A stretch of DNA of 64,000 nt, from contig CACLDE010000005.1 in assembly GCA_902605645.1 (NCBI GenBank), forward strand, positions 1 through 64,000, written 5' to 3'. Within the stretch, counting starts at the first letter, position 1; each line of letters opens with the position of its first letter. The DNA comes from an uncultured Pelagibacteraceae bacterium. Lineage in GTDB: Bacteria; Pseudomonadota; Alphaproteobacteria; Pelagibacterales; Pelagibacteraceae. A model generated the notes under the pieces. The model had not been told where the DNA came from, ran no database searches, and saw only the letters and a program-made list of their open reading frames with translations. The translations under genes and the position numbers were made by a program. Below, one piece after another: positions 41,868-52,657 of this stretch.

Positions 41868-42645
41868 AGTTTACGGTCTAAGTTTGAGACATTTTTATTT
41901 AATCAAAAGCTCTTTTCCAAGAATACTAGATCTAATTTATTGGCCAAGTATTCAGATTTTTTTGTGGGGATTTATATCAAAGTTTTTCACTTTAAGTTCA
42001 TCTTATTATAATAATACTGTGGGTGTGATTTTATCTGCAGCAATTCTTTACGATTTTCTCTTTAGATCAAGCATAAGTTACAATATGATGTTTTTAGAAG
42101 AGATTTGGAGTAGAAATTTTACAAATTTGTTTATTTCACCAATTAAAATTAAAGAGATTATTGCGGCATTAACATTGACTGCAATAGTAAGAACTTTAAT
42201 AGGAATGGTGCCGGCAGCATTAATAGCTATTCCTCTTTTTGGAGTCTCCATTTTTAAAATTGGGTTACCTTTAATAACTTTATTATTAAGTCTTTATATT
42301 TTTGGAATAACTTTAGGCTTATTGGTTACTTCTGGATTAATCAGATTTGGACCATCATTTGAAAATATTGCCTGGGCTAGTCTATTTTTTTTAGCTCCAT
42401 TGGGATGCATATATTATCCTATAGAAATTTTACCTGAATGGTTACAAATAATTGCAAAAATACTACCTTTAGTTCATATTTTTGAAGAAATGAGAAATAT
42501 TTTAATTAACGATATTATAAGTTATACTCAGATATTTTTAGCGATAGCCATTTCTATTTTTTATTTCATTTTAGGAGTTGCGGTTTTTTACATCTCTTAT
42601 GCTGGAGCAAAAATTAGAGGAACATTAATAAACGTTGGAGAATAA
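41854..42645 (+). CDS. ABC-2 type transporter permease
   Basis: Multi-TM; overlaps and follows the ATPase gene; LGCIYYPIEILPEWLQIIAKILPLVHIFEEMR. Confidence 0.88.
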   Translation: MNWNKVYGLSLRHFYLIKSSFPRILDLIYWPSIQIFLWGFISKFFTLSSSYYNNTVGVILSAAILYDFLFRSSISYNMMFLEEIWSRNFTNLFISPIKIKEIIAALTLTAIVRTLIGMVPAALIAIPLFGVSIFKIGLPLITLLLSLYIFGITLGLLVTSGLIRFGPSFENIAWASLFFLAPLGCIYYPIEILPEWLQIIAKILPLVHIFEEMRNILINDIISYTQIFLAIAISIFYFILGVAVFYISYAGAKIRGTLINVGE

Positions 42646-43353
42646 ATGCATAATAAAATTGAGGAAATTAAAAAAAATGAAAGTCCTCCAAAAATAATTA
42701 AAAATTTATTTAGTAAAAATGAAGTAGATAAATTTCTTAATCTTTATGAACAATTACCGATAACTGTACATAATAAAAAGCAAAACGTTATAAAAAAAAG
42801 ATGGCTAAAAGAATACGGTAAAGAGTTAGAAGAATTATTTTATAGTAAATTAAAAAATGAAATAGGTGATTTTAAATATGATAATTTAAAAACAGATAAC
42901 GGAGATGTAATTTTTGGTCTTTTCCAAGAAAGTTATAATCCAATAGGTTTGCATATAGATGGTGGCTTTAATTTTGAGGATTTAATTTACAAACAAAGTT
43001 TGATTCCCCTTACACCAGTTGGGAGCACTGTGATTTTCAAAAATAGATATTATGGAAAATCTACAAATTTCACAATCGATAAAAACGAACTAGAAAAAAC
43101 AAAACTTAATTATGGACAAAATATTAGATCAAACAAGCATATTGGTATGTTTGGTAATAAAGATTTTAGCTCAAAAGATCACAAAAAATATTTAAGACAC
43201 GAAAAAATAGACAACCTAGTAGGGCTTGAAATTGAATTAGTTTATGAATGGGAATTGGGATCAATGTTAATCTTTGATAGAACTAATTTACACTGTTCAT
43301 CATCTAAAATTGAAGGAAAAAAAATAGGGTTAACTACTTTTACAAAAAAATAG
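42646..43353 (+). CDS. 2OG-Fe(II) oxygenase-like (double-stranded beta-helix) protein
   Basis: GLHIDGGF (HxD) and distal LHCSSSKIEGKKIGLTTF (H...K) resemble the Fe/2OG ligand pattern. Confidence 0.55.
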   Translation: MHNKIEEIKKNESPPKIIKNLFSKNEVDKFLNLYEQLPITVHNKKQNVIKKRWLKEYGKELEELFYSKLKNEIGDFKYDNLKTDNGDVIFGLFQESYNPIGLHIDGGFNFEDLIYKQSLIPLTPVGSTVIFKNRYYGKSTNFTIDKNELEKTKLNYGQNIRSNKHIGMFGNKDFSSKDHKKYLRHEKIDNLVGLEIELVYEWELGSMLIFDRTNLHCSSSKIEGKKIGLTTFTKK

Positions 43354-43356
43354 ATT

Positions 43357-44163
43357 ATGGCAATATATGATTGCTTTCAATATTTTAATGAAGAACATAT
43401 AGCTGATTTAAGATTTAACATCTTGAATAAGTTTATAGATTATTTTGTAATCGTTGAGTCTACAGTAAACCACCAAGGAAAACAAAAAAAGTTACAGTTT
43501 AATATAGATAATTATAAAAAGTTTAAAGATAAAATAAAATATATTATCGTTGATGATACTCCTGAAAATATAAAAAAACCTCATAAAGGTGGGGAGTCTT
43601 TAGTCGAACAACATCAAAGAAACTCATTGATGAAAGTTCTTAATAAAGCAGAGGATGAGGATTTAATTATTTTGTCTGACGTAGATGAAATTCCAGATCT
43701 AAACAAGCTAAATTTATTTAATAAAAAAAATTATGCTGTTTTTTCTCAAAAAATGTTTATGTATAAAATTAACCTTTTAAATTTAGATGAAAATAATTGG
43801 CATGGTTCAAAAATTTGTTTAAAAAAAAATTTAAAAACACCTCAATGGCTTAGAAATTTAAAATTTAAAAAATATCCTTTTTGGAGATTAGATAAACCAA
43901 GAAATTTACAAATCATACAAAACGGAGGTTGGCATTTTGCTTACTTACAAAGTGCTGAAAATATTTCAAAAAAAATCAAATCCTTTGCTCACGGGGAATT
44001 TAATAAAGAGCACTTATCTGACGAAGAAAAAATAAAACAAAGAATTCAAAAAGGAGAAGATGTTTTTGAACGTGGTTTTAAATTAAAAAGAATTAATATC
44101 GACGATTCTTTTCCAGATTTTATCAAGCAAAATCAAAGTATGTTGAAAAATTGGATTGCTTAA
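43357..44163 (+). CDS. family 17 glycosyltransferase (MGAT3-like)
   Basis: YDCFQYFNEEHIADLRFNILNKFIDYFVIVESTVNHQGKQKKLQF, ILSDVDEIPDLNKL. Confidence 0.85.
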   Translation: MAIYDCFQYFNEEHIADLRFNILNKFIDYFVIVESTVNHQGKQKKLQFNIDNYKKFKDKIKYIIVDDTPENIKKPHKGGESLVEQHQRNSLMKVLNKAEDEDLIILSDVDEIPDLNKLNLFNKKNYAVFSQKMFMYKINLLNLDENNWHGSKICLKKNLKTPQWLRNLKFKKYPFWRLDKPRNLQIIQNGGWHFAYLQSAENISKKIKSFAHGEFNKEHLSDEEKIKQRIQKGEDVFERGFKLKRINIDDSFPDFIKQNQSMLKNWIA

Positions 44164-44168
44164 TATTG

Positions 44169-44242
44169 TGCGCCCGGAAGGATTTGAACCCTCAACCTTC
44201 TGATCCGAAGTCAGACGCTCTATCCAGTTGAGCTACGAACGC
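44169..44242 (-). tRNA. tRNA-Arg (anticodon TCG)
   Basis: GCGTTCGTAGCTCAACTGGATAGAGCGTCTGACTTCGGATCAGAAGGTTGAGGGTTCAAATCCTTCCGGGCGCA; anticodon loop CTTCGGA. Confidence 0.95.
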
Positions 44243-44263
44243 ACAAATAGTAATTTAAAACAA

Positions 44264-45238
44264 ATGAAAAATAAAACAATTAAAATATTACCTACAGCTT
44301 CAGATATAGGAAAAAGAATAGATGTATTCTTATCTGAAAGATTAAAAGAAGTCACAAGATCGAATTTAAAAAAAATTATTAATTTAAAAAACGTAACTGT
44401 AAACAAAGTTGTAGTTGAGGCTCAATCTAAGAAAATAAAAGATAAAGATGAAATAACCATAACTTTTCAAGAAGAAATAAATAAAAAGATAACGCCTTTA
44501 AAAAAGTCATTAGATATTGTTTACGAAGATAAAGATTTGATAATTATAAATAAACCTCAAGGTATGGTGGTTCATCCAGGAGCAGGAAATAAAAACAACA
44601 CATTAGTAAATATTATAGTTGGAAACTTTAAAAAAAAATTGTCAAATTTAAGTGGTGCTACGCGACCTGGAATTGTTCATAGAATTGATAAAGACACAAG
44701 TGGGTTGCTTGTGGTAGCCAAAAATAATTTTGCGCATGCTAGGTTAAGTAAACAATTTAGTGATCATTCAATAAAAAGAAAATACGTAGCTTTAGTTTGG
44801 GGAGTTTTAAGACCTTTAAAAGGAACGATTGAAACATTTATAACAAGAAATAAAAGAAATAGACAGCTTATGACGACTGATGAATTTAAAGGAAAAAAAG
44901 CAATTACAAAATATTCAATAATAAAAGTCTTTAATAAAAAAGATGTTCCTAAAATAAGTTTAATAGAATTTGAATTAAAAACTGGAAGAACTCATCAAAT
45001 TAGAGTTCATATGATCTATAAAGGAACTAGTTTACTAGGTGACCAAAAATATCGTAAAAAAAATATGAAATATAAAAAGATTGATAAAGTATTTGAAGAA
45101 ATTTTAAATTCATTTAAAGGTCAAGTTTTACATGCTTCCACATTAGGGTTCGATCATCCTAGAAACTTAAAAAAAGTAGAGTTTAAAACAAAATTACCCA
45201 TAAAATTTAAAAAATTAGTTGATTATCTTGAAAGTTAA
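44264..45238 (+). CDS. rluD: 23S rRNA pseudouridine synthase RluD family
   Basis: S4 domain then INKPQGMVVHPGAGN, RPGIVHRIDKDTSGLLVVAKN, GRTHQIRVHM; start moved to 44264 because the listed start 44228 lies inside tRNA-Arg. Confidence 0.92.
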   Translation: MKNKTIKILPTASDIGKRIDVFLSERLKEVTRSNLKKIINLKNVTVNKVVVEAQSKKIKDKDEITITFQEEINKKITPLKKSLDIVYEDKDLIIINKPQGMVVHPGAGNKNNTLVNIIVGNFKKKLSNLSGATRPGIVHRIDKDTSGLLVVAKNNFAHARLSKQFSDHSIKRKYVALVWGVLRPLKGTIETFITRNKRNRQLMTTDEFKGKKAITKYSIIKVFNKKDVPKISLIEFELKTGRTHQIRVHMIYKGTSLLGDQKYRKKNMKYKKIDKVFEEILNSFKGQVLHASTLGFDHPRNLKKVEFKTKLPIKFKKLVDYLES

Positions 45239-45268
45239 AAAAATTAAAATTATATATAGTTTTAAATT

Positions 45269-46165
45269 ATGCCTAAAAAAAAAGAATTATCTAATTTACC
45301 TTCTCCCGCTTCAGGTAGTTTATCTTTATATTTATCTCAAATTAAAAAGTTTCCAATGCTGGACGCAGAAGAGGAATACTTGCTTGCAAAAAATTGGAAA
45401 GAGAGAGGTAATTTAAAGGCAGCACATAAGTTAGTAACAAGTCACCTAAGGCTTGTAGCAAAAATTGCTATGGGATATAGAGGATACGGTTTACCGGTAA
45501 GTGAATTAATTTCAGAGGGAAATATAGGTTTGATGCAGGCGGTAAAAAAATTTGATCCAGACAAAGGGTTTCGACTTGCAACTTATGCAATGTGGTGGAT
45601 TAAAGCTTCTATTCAAGAATATGTTTTAAGATCTTGGAGTTTGGTTAAAATGGGAACGACAACAGCTCAAAAGAAACTTTTTTTTAATCTTAAAAAAATT
45701 AAAAATCAAATAGCCCCAGAACAAGAGGGGGACTTAAGAGATAATCAAGTTAAAGAAATTTCTAAAAGATTGGATGTAGACTCTGAAGAAGTAATAAATA
45801 TGAATAGAAGGATGATGGGTCAAGAAAAATCTCTCAATAGCCCAATCAAAGCTGGAGAAACTGATGAATGGCAAGATTGGTTAGTGGATGAAAATTTGGA
45901 TCAAGAACTGCTTTTATCTCAAAAACAGGAGTTTGATGATAGAAAAGAATTATTAAACAACGCAATGAGTATTCTTGATGCGAGAGAAACTGACATTTTA
46001 AGAGCTAGAAGGTTGAGTGAAAACCCAAAAACTTTGGAAGAATTAAGTGCTAAATTTAAGATAAGTAGAGAAAGGGTAAGACAAATAGAAACGAAAGCTT
46101 TTGAGAAATTACAAAAATCAATGATAAATGCTAGTAAATCAAAGAATTTACTTCCGAAACTTTGA
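45269..46165 (+). CDS. rpoH: RNA polymerase sigma-32 factor
   Basis: LRLVAKIAMGYRGYGLPVSELISEGNIGLMQAVKKFDPDKGFRLATYAMWWIKASIQEYVLRSWSLVKMGTTTAQKKLFFNL. Confidence 0.96.
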   Translation: MPKKKELSNLPSPASGSLSLYLSQIKKFPMLDAEEEYLLAKNWKERGNLKAAHKLVTSHLRLVAKIAMGYRGYGLPVSELISEGNIGLMQAVKKFDPDKGFRLATYAMWWIKASIQEYVLRSWSLVKMGTTTAQKKLFFNLKKIKNQIAPEQEGDLRDNQVKEISKRLDVDSEEVINMNRRMMGQEKSLNSPIKAGETDEWQDWLVDENLDQELLLSQKQEFDDRKELLNNAMSILDARETDILRARRLSENPKTLEELSAKFKISRERVRQIETKAFEKLQKSMINASKSKNLLPKL

Positions 46166-46166
46166 T

Positions 46167-47459
46167 TTAAGTTGCAAAAGGATTCTCTATTAAAATAGTA
46201 TCTTTACGTTCAGGACTTGTTGAAATGCTAGCTACTTTTGTCTCTATAAACTTTTCTAAGCCTTTTATATATACTTGAGCATTTTTTGGCAAATCTTTAA
46301 AAGATTTAATGCCTTTTGTTGTAGCTTTCCATCCTTTGTATGTTTTGTAAATCGGTTTAACTAACAATTGATCTTCAACAGCTGCTGGCAAATAATCAAT
46401 TTTTTTACCTTTTAACTCGTATCCTATGCAAATATTAATTTCTTCTAGTTCATCCAAAACATCTAACTTTGTTAAAGCTATACCATTTATACCTGATATC
46501 TTGATTGTTTGCCTAACTAGAACTCCGTCAAACCATCCACATCTTCTCTTCCTGCTAGTTACAGTGCCAAATTCTTTGCCTCTTGATCCTAAAATTTCGC
46601 CAATTTCATTTTTTAACTCCGTTGGAAATGGCCCTTCTCCAACTCGAGTAGTATATGCTTTTGTTATACCTAAAACATAATTGATTGTATTTACCCCACA
46701 GCCTGTGCCTGTAGCAGCAGAGGAAGCAACAGTATTTGAAGATGTAACAAATGGATAAGTTCCGTGATCAACATCTAATAAAATCCCTTGTGCTCCTTCA
46801 AATAGGATTTTTTTACCTTTTAACTTGTACTCATCCAATTTTTTCCACACCGGCTGTGAAAATTTTAAGATTAACGGGGCTATTTTTAACAAATCCTTTT
46901 TTAATTGATCTTTTTCAAATATTTTTTTCCCTAAACCCTTTCTAATTGCATTATGATGAATTAGCACTGTTTCTAGTCTATGATCTAAATTTCTTTCTGA
47001 AATTAGATCCATCACTCTTATTGATCTTCTTCCCACTTTATCTTCATAAGCTGGACCAATACCTCTTCTAGTAGTACCAATTTTTGCTTTTCCTGCTGAG
47101 TCCTCTCTTATCTCATCCATTTCTTTATGAAATGGAAGAATTAAGTTTGCAGCTTCTGATATAATAAAGTTTTTATCATCCACGTTAACACCTTTTTCCT
47201 TAATTTCTTTTATTTCATCTAGTAAAGCCCAAGGATCTATAACAACACCATTTCCTATTATTGAAATTTTATTTTTTCTGACTATTCCTGATGGCAATAA
47301 TCTTAATTTATAAGTTATACCATCAATTACAAGAGTATGGCCAGCATTGTGACCTCCTTGAAATCTAACAACAACATCCGCCTCGCTAGATAGCCAGTCA
47401 ACAATTTTCCCTTTTCCTTCGTCACCCCATTGCGAACCTACTACAACAACATTTTTCAT
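46167..47459 (-). CDS. purA: adenylosuccinate synthetase
   Basis: [51 protein letters not shown]. Confidence 0.98.
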   Translation of the reverse strand: MKNVVVVGSQWGDEGKGKIVDWLSSEADVVVRFQGGHNAGHTLVIDGITYKLRLLPSGIVRKNKISIIGNGVVIDPWALLDEIKEIKEKGVNVDDKNFIISEAANLILPFHKEMDEIREDSAGKAKIGTTRRGIGPAYEDKVGRRSIRVMDLISERNLDHRLETVLIHHNAIRKGLGKKIFEKDQLKKDLLKIAPLILKFSQPVWKKLDEYKLKGKKILFEGAQGILLDVDHGTYPFVTSSNTVASSAATGTGCGVNTINYVLGITKAYTTRVGEGPFPTELKNEIGEILGSRGKEFGTVTSRKRRCGWFDGVLVRQTIKISGINGIALTKLDVLDELEEINICIGYELKGKKIDYLPAAVEDQLLVKPIYKTYKGWKATTKGIKSFKDLPKNAQVYIKGLEKFIETKVASISTSPERKDTILIENPFAT

Positions 47460-48271
47460 TATCTATATTTCCTATCTATTTTAATGGAGCTTAAATGGTT
47501 TATCGGTCCATGACCTTTTCCATAGTTAACATTAGATCTAATAGATTGATTAACATATTTAATTGCTAGCTCACAGGATTTATTTATAGTTTTTCCACAT
47601 GCAAAAAAAGTTGTAATCGCACTGGATAAAGTACACCCGGTTCCATGAGTATTTTTTGTTTTAATTCTTTTACTCTTAAAAATTTTTAATTCTTTTTTAT
47701 TTAGGAAAACATCATTGATAGATTTTAGTTTATTATGTCCGCCTTTTAGCAAAATATTTTTTACTCCAAATTTAAGTAATATATTAGCTGCTTTTATCAT
47801 GTCATTGAGGTTTTTTATTTTAGTATTTGTCAAAACCTCTGCTTCAGGAATATTTGGTGTTATCAAAAAAGCTTTTTTTATTAATTTTTTCTTTAAAACT
47901 TTAATAGCTTTATCGTCTATTAGTTTAAACCCACCTTTAGCAACCATTACAGGATCTAAAATAATCTTTTTTACCTTAATTTTATTTAAAGATTTAATGA
48001 CTGATAAAATTACTTTAGTAGAGTGAAGCATGCCTATCTTTATTGCATCTGGCTTTATATCTTTAGAGGTAAATAAAATCTGTTTTTCTATTTCTTTTGG
48101 AGGGACCGAAATTACTGAGTTGACACCTGTGGTATTCTGGGAAGTAACAGCGGTTACTGCAGTCATTGCATAGCTGCCTAAAGAGGTAATCGTTTTTATA
48201 TCTGCTTGAATACCAGCTCCTCCAGATGAGTCTGAACCAGCAATTATTAAAATTTTAGATTTCGGTTTCAA
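47459..48271 (-). CDS. thiD: hydroxymethylpyrimidine/phosphomethylpyrimidine kinase
   Basis: [43 protein letters not shown]. Confidence 0.95.
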   Translation of the reverse strand: MKPKSKILIIAGSDSSGGAGIQADIKTITSLGSYAMTAVTAVTSQNTTGVNSVISVPPKEIEKQILFTSKDIKPDAIKIGMLHSTKVILSVIKSLNKIKVKKIILDPVMVAKGGFKLIDDKAIKVLKKKLIKKAFLITPNIPEAEVLTNTKIKNLNDMIKAANILLKFGVKNILLKGGHNKLKSINDVFLNKKELKIFKSKRIKTKNTHGTGCTLSSAITTFFACGKTINKSCELAIKYVNQSIRSNVNYGKGHGPINHLSSIKIDRKYR

Positions 48272-49603
48272 TTATTTTATTGAACTCTTTATAATTTTTA
48301 TACATTTTAAAATTAAACTCTTATCACATGACTCTGCCATAACCCTAATTTTTGGTTCCGTACCAGACTTTCTCACCAAAATTCTTCCTTTTCGACCCAT
48401 CAACTTGTTAGCCCTTTTTATTGCATTTTTACATTTAGCTTTACTAATTACACTTTTATCTTTTACAGTTATATTCTCTAAAGTTTGCGGCAGTGGCTTG
48501 AAAACATTTAATAAACTGCTAGCTTTTTTTCCTTTTCTTAAAGAAAATAAAACTTCTAGAGCTACTAATAAACCATCACCAGTTGTAGCAAATTTTCCTA
48601 AAATTATATGACCAGATTGCTCTCCACCAAGATTAAAATTTAATTTTTTCATTTTTTCTTTAACATACCTATCGCCTACTTTAGATCTTGAAAACTTTAT
48701 TTTTTTAATTTTTAAAAATTGCTCAAGCCCGTAATTAGACATTAAAGTGCCCACGACTCCCCCTTTTAGAATTTTTTTAGATTTCCATCTTTTAGCTAAC
48801 ATAGCGATAATTTGATCGCCATCTACAATTTTTCCGTTTTCATCACACATAATAATTCTATCTGCATCACCATCGAAAGAAATCCCAATATGTGCTTTAA
48901 ATTTTTTTACAGCAGTTTTAATTTTATGCGGGTAAGTAGATCCGCATTCTTTATTAATGTTTAAACCATTTGGTTTAATTCCAATGGCGAAAACTTTTGC
49001 TCCTAGCTCTCTTAAAAGTTTTGGAGCAGCTTTGTAGCAAGCTCCATTGGCGCAATCTAAAACTATCTTAATTCCTCTTAATTTAAAGTTTTTTGGAAAA
49101 TTGTTTTTTAAAATTTTTATATACTTATCATTTCCATCCTCTAATCTTTTTACTCTCCCCAATAATGTTGGATTTGTAAGTTGCTTGGTATTTTTTGTAT
49201 CAATTAGTTTTTCTATTTTATTTTCAATTTTGTCTGATAGTTTCATTCCATTGGGACCAAATAATTTTAGACCATTATCATAAAATGGATTATGAGAAGC
49301 AGTAATCATAATACCCATATTTGCTTTCATTGACTTAGTTAACATTGCAAGTCCATTTGTGGGCAAAGGTCCTAAAGTAAAAACGTGCATACCACCTGAA
49401 ACCAATCCAGATACTAGTGCCGGTTCTAAAGTGTATCCTGATAATCTTGTATCTTTAGCTATGATTGCAATTTGCTTAGATTTTTTCTGATTTTTAAAAT
49501 ACGTACCAGAAGCTAGACCAAATTTGAAAAATTTCTCTCCTGTTATATTTCCTTGATTAACAGTCCCTCTTATACCATCAGTACCAAAATATTTATTTTT
49601 CAT
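48272..49603 (-). CDS. glmM: phosphoglucosamine mutase
   Basis: FGTDGIRGTVN, ITASHNPFYDNG phosphoserine site, SFDGDADRIIM, VRKSGTEPKIRVMAE. Confidence 0.96.
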   Translation of the reverse strand: MKNKYFGTDGIRGTVNQGNITGEKFFKFGLASGTYFKNQKKSKQIAIIAKDTRLSGYTLEPALVSGLVSGGMHVFTLGPLPTNGLAMLTKSMKANMGIMITASHNPFYDNGLKLFGPNGMKLSDKIENKIEKLIDTKNTKQLTNPTLLGRVKRLEDGNDKYIKILKNNFPKNFKLRGIKIVLDCANGACYKAAPKLLRELGAKVFAIGIKPNGLNINKECGSTYPHKIKTAVKKFKAHIGISFDGDADRIIMCDENGKIVDGDQIIAMLAKRWKSKKILKGGVVGTLMSNYGLEQFLKIKKIKFSRSKVGDRYVKEKMKKLNFNLGGEQSGHIILGKFATTGDGLLVALEVLFSLRKGKKASSLLNVFKPLPQTLENITVKDKSVISKAKCKNAIKRANKLMGRKGRILVRKSGTEPKIRVMAESCDKSLILKCIKIIKSSIK

Positions 49604-50664
49604 TAATTTGATATTATCTTTTTATAAACTAAAATTCCTTGCTTCACCTCTTTTACATTATGCACTCTAAAAATTTGCACTCCTTGTGATAATAAAAAAA
49701 GAACTGAAGCTAAAGTTCCCCCAGTTCTATCGTTGCTATCATATTTTTTAGATATTTGATTAATAAATCTTTTTCTTGAAGTTCCAACCAAAATAGGAAA
49801 GCCAAGACTATGAAACAAAGATATTTTAGAAATTAAAGTCAAATTATGTTTCAAATTTTTACCAAAACCAATACCTGGATCTAGAATAATCTTTTTATTA
49901 TCAAAGTTTTTATTAACGTTTTTTTCAAAAAAATCGAAGATATCCAACAACACATTTTTGTAATTCGGGTTTTTTTGCATTGTGTTTGGTGTTCCCTGCA
50001 TATGATGAAGCACTTTTGCAATATTATATTTTTTTAATTTTTGTAATGAATTTTGTTCATATTTAAAACCTGAAACATCATTTATTAAGTCAACTCCATG
50101 CTTTATGCTCTTAACCATTAAATCAGATTTTCTTGTATCAATTGAGAGGCAAGTTTGTTTATATTTTTTTTTAAATTTTTGAATAACGGATTTAATTCGT
50201 CCCCACTCTATTTCAGGTTTAATAGTTTTTGAACCTGGTCTTGTAGATTCTCCTCCAACATCAATAATATTTGCGCCAGATGAAATCATTTCTTTTACAT
50301 GTTTAAATGATTTATTTTTTTTATTGAATTTACCGCCATCAGAGAAACTATCTGGGGTCATATTTAAAATACCCATTATACAAGGTTCTTCAAAGTTTAC
50401 GTATTTGAGAAAATTTTTTCTCCTAGAAATAATATTTTTTAAATCTTTTCGTACCTTATTTCTTAAGGAAACACTTAATGTATTTATTTTTTTATAATTA
50501 ATAATTTTAGAATATATTTTACTGTTGTGTCTAGAAATAATCTCTATTTCATCAAAAGATATATCTTTATTTCCACATAAGGGTAAAGCTTTTTTTGTTT
50601 TAATTAGTTGTTTTGCCGTTGAACCGTATTTGAAATTACACGCTCTTGTGTAATATTTTTTCAT
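49603..50664 (-). CDS. folP: dihydropteroate synthase with ~93-aa N-terminal extension
   Basis: IMGILNMTPDSFSDGG, IDVGGESTRPGS, ILDPGIGFGKN. Confidence 0.92.
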   Translation of the reverse strand: MKKYYTRACNFKYGSTAKQLIKTKKALPLCGNKDISFDEIEIISRHNSKIYSKIINYKKINTLSVSLRNKVRKDLKNIISRRKNFLKYVNFEEPCIMGILNMTPDSFSDGGKFNKKNKSFKHVKEMISSGANIIDVGGESTRPGSKTIKPEIEWGRIKSVIQKFKKKYKQTCLSIDTRKSDLMVKSIKHGVDLINDVSGFKYEQNSLQKLKKYNIAKVLHHMQGTPNTMQKNPNYKNVLLDIFDFFEKNVNKNFDNKKIILDPGIGFGKNLKHNLTLISKISLFHSLGFPILVGTSRKRFINQISKKYDSNDRTGGTLASVLFLLSQGVQIFRVHNVKEVKQGILVYKKIISN

Positions 50665-50667
50665 TTA

Positions 50668-52563
50668 TTAAATTACAGGCTTTGGTTTTAAACCTATGGT
50701 TCCTAATGCTGAAGTTTCTTTAGCATCCTCTTTAGAGTCGCTCTCAAATGATCTCGTTGGTTTTTTATCCTTCAAGATTAAATCTCTTATTTCATCTCCT
50801 GATAAAGTCTCATAAACCAATAAAGCTTTTGCAATTTTATGTAAGTCATCAATTTTTTCCGTAAGAACAGCTCTTGCTCTTTCATATCCTTTATCGACTA
50901 TTTTTTTAACCTCTGAGTCAACTTTTTTTGCAGTTTCTTCTGACATATTCTGCTGTTTTGTAACAGATCTACCTAAAAAAACTTCCTCTTCATTTTCTCC
51001 GTAAGCTATAGTTCCTAATTCTGCGCTCATGCCATATTTGGTAACCATATTTTTTGCCATCTTCGTTACCATATCAATATCTGATGAAGCCCCTGATGTT
51101 ACTTTGTCATGACCAAAAATAATTTCTTCAGCAATTCTTCCGCCCATGGCAACAGCTATATCTGAATGCATTTTTTCTCTAGTAACAGAAAGCTGATCTC
51201 TCTCTGGAAGTCTCATTACCATTCCTAATGCACGTCCTCTTGGAATAATTGTTGCCTTATGAATAGGATCAGAAGCCTTTTCATTCAACGCAACTATAGC
51301 GTGGCCACCTTCGTGATATGCAGTAAGTTTTTTTTCGTCTTCACTCATCACCATAGATCTTCTTTCAGCACCCATCATTACTTTATCTTTAGCTTCTTCT
51401 ACGTCTGACATTGTAACTACTCTTTTATTTTTTCTAGCAGCTAAAAGAGCTGACTCATTTACTAGATTTGCTAAATCAGCGCCTGAGAACCCTGGAGTCC
51501 CTCTCGCTATGGTTCTTAATTTAACATCGGGTCCAGTATTAATTTTTTTAATATGAACTTTTAAAATTGCCTCTCTACCTATAATGTCTGGATTACCAAC
51601 TACTACTTGTCTATCAAATCTTCCTGGTCTCAACAATGCGGGATCAAGCACGTCTGGTCTATTAGTAGCCGCTATTAATATTATTCCTTCATTTGTATCA
51701 AAGCCATCCATTTCAACTAGCAGCTGGTTTAAAGTTTGTTCTCTTTCATCATTTCCTCCACCAAGACCAGCGCCTCTGCTTCTACCTACTGCATCAATTT
51801 CGTCTATAAATATAATACATGGCGAGTTTTTTTTACCTTGTTCAAACATATCCCTTACTCTGGATGCTCCAACACCCACAAACATTTCAACGAAGTCTGA
51901 GCCTGATATTGAAAAGAAAGGAACATTTGCTTCACCAGCTATAGCTTTAGCCAGTAAAGTTTTTCCTGTTCCTGGCGGTCCAATTAATAAAGCCCCTTTT
52001 GGAATTTTTCCACCAAGTCTACTAAATTTTTTTGGGTCTCTTAAAAATTCTACGATCTCTTCTACTTCCTCTTTTGCCTCTTCAACGCCTGCAACATCAT
52101 TAAAAGTAACTTTTCCTGTCGCTTCATTTAACAACTTGGCTTTTGATCTTCCAAATCCCATGGCTCCGCCTTTTCCACCTTGCATTTGACGCATGAAAAA
52201 AATCCATACTCCAATTAATAGTAACATTGGAAACCAAGAAAGAAGTATTCCTAATAAAGACGGCATCTTATCTTCTTTTGGAGAAGCTGTTATACTCACT
52301 CCTTTATCTGATAATTTTTCAACTAAATTTGGATAATTTGGTGAAAAGGTAGTAAAATTATTTCCATTTGCTAGTACGCCTTTTATATTATTTCCTTGAA
52401 TATCAACTTCAACAACTCTTCCTGAGTCAACTTCTGTTAAAAACTTAGAAAAGGCCATTTTATTACTACTTGATTTAATTTTCTCAGGATCTTGAAACAT
52501 ATTAAATAATCCTATGGAAAGGAATATTATTATAGCCCACATTAAAAGATTTTTAAGATTCAT
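50668..52563 (-). CDS. ftsH: ATP-dependent zinc metalloprotease FtsH
   Basis: [56 protein letters not shown] zinc site. Confidence 0.98.
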   Translation of the reverse strand: MNLKNLLMWAIIIFLSIGLFNMFQDPEKIKSSSNKMAFSKFLTEVDSGRVVEVDIQGNNIKGVLANGNNFTTFSPNYPNLVEKLSDKGVSITASPKEDKMPSLLGILLSWFPMLLLIGVWIFFMRQMQGGKGGAMGFGRSKAKLLNEATGKVTFNDVAGVEEAKEEVEEIVEFLRDPKKFSRLGGKIPKGALLIGPPGTGKTLLAKAIAGEANVPFFSISGSDFVEMFVGVGASRVRDMFEQGKKNSPCIIFIDEIDAVGRSRGAGLGGGNDEREQTLNQLLVEMDGFDTNEGIILIAATNRPDVLDPALLRPGRFDRQVVVGNPDIIGREAILKVHIKKINTGPDVKLRTIARGTPGFSGADLANLVNESALLAARKNKRVVTMSDVEEAKDKVMMGAERRSMVMSEDEKKLTAYHEGGHAIVALNEKASDPIHKATIIPRGRALGMVMRLPERDQLSVTREKMHSDIAVAMGGRIAEEIIFGHDKVTSGASSDIDMVTKMAKNMVTKYGMSAELGTIAYGENEEEVFLGRSVTKQQNMSEETAKKVDSEVKKIVDKGYERARAVLTEKIDDLHKIAKALLVYETLSGDEIRDLILKDKKPTRSFESDSKEDAKETSALGTIGLKPKPVI

Positions 52564-52657
52564 AATTGTTAAATAAGTACGTTTTTATAATAAACAAGTA
52601 GTATTTGAAAAGAATATAATTGTAAATATGGCAAAATATCTTAATTAAATCCCTAAA

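Noticed and set aside
44228-44263. N-terminal 12 codons of the listed RluD ORF
   Set aside because: Lie partly inside tRNA-Arg; the Met at 44264 is the better start.
51584-52189. 201-aa plus-strand ORF
   Set aside because: Fully antisense to the strongly conserved ftsH AAA domain; Ser/Pro-rich mirror translation typical of a shadow ORF.
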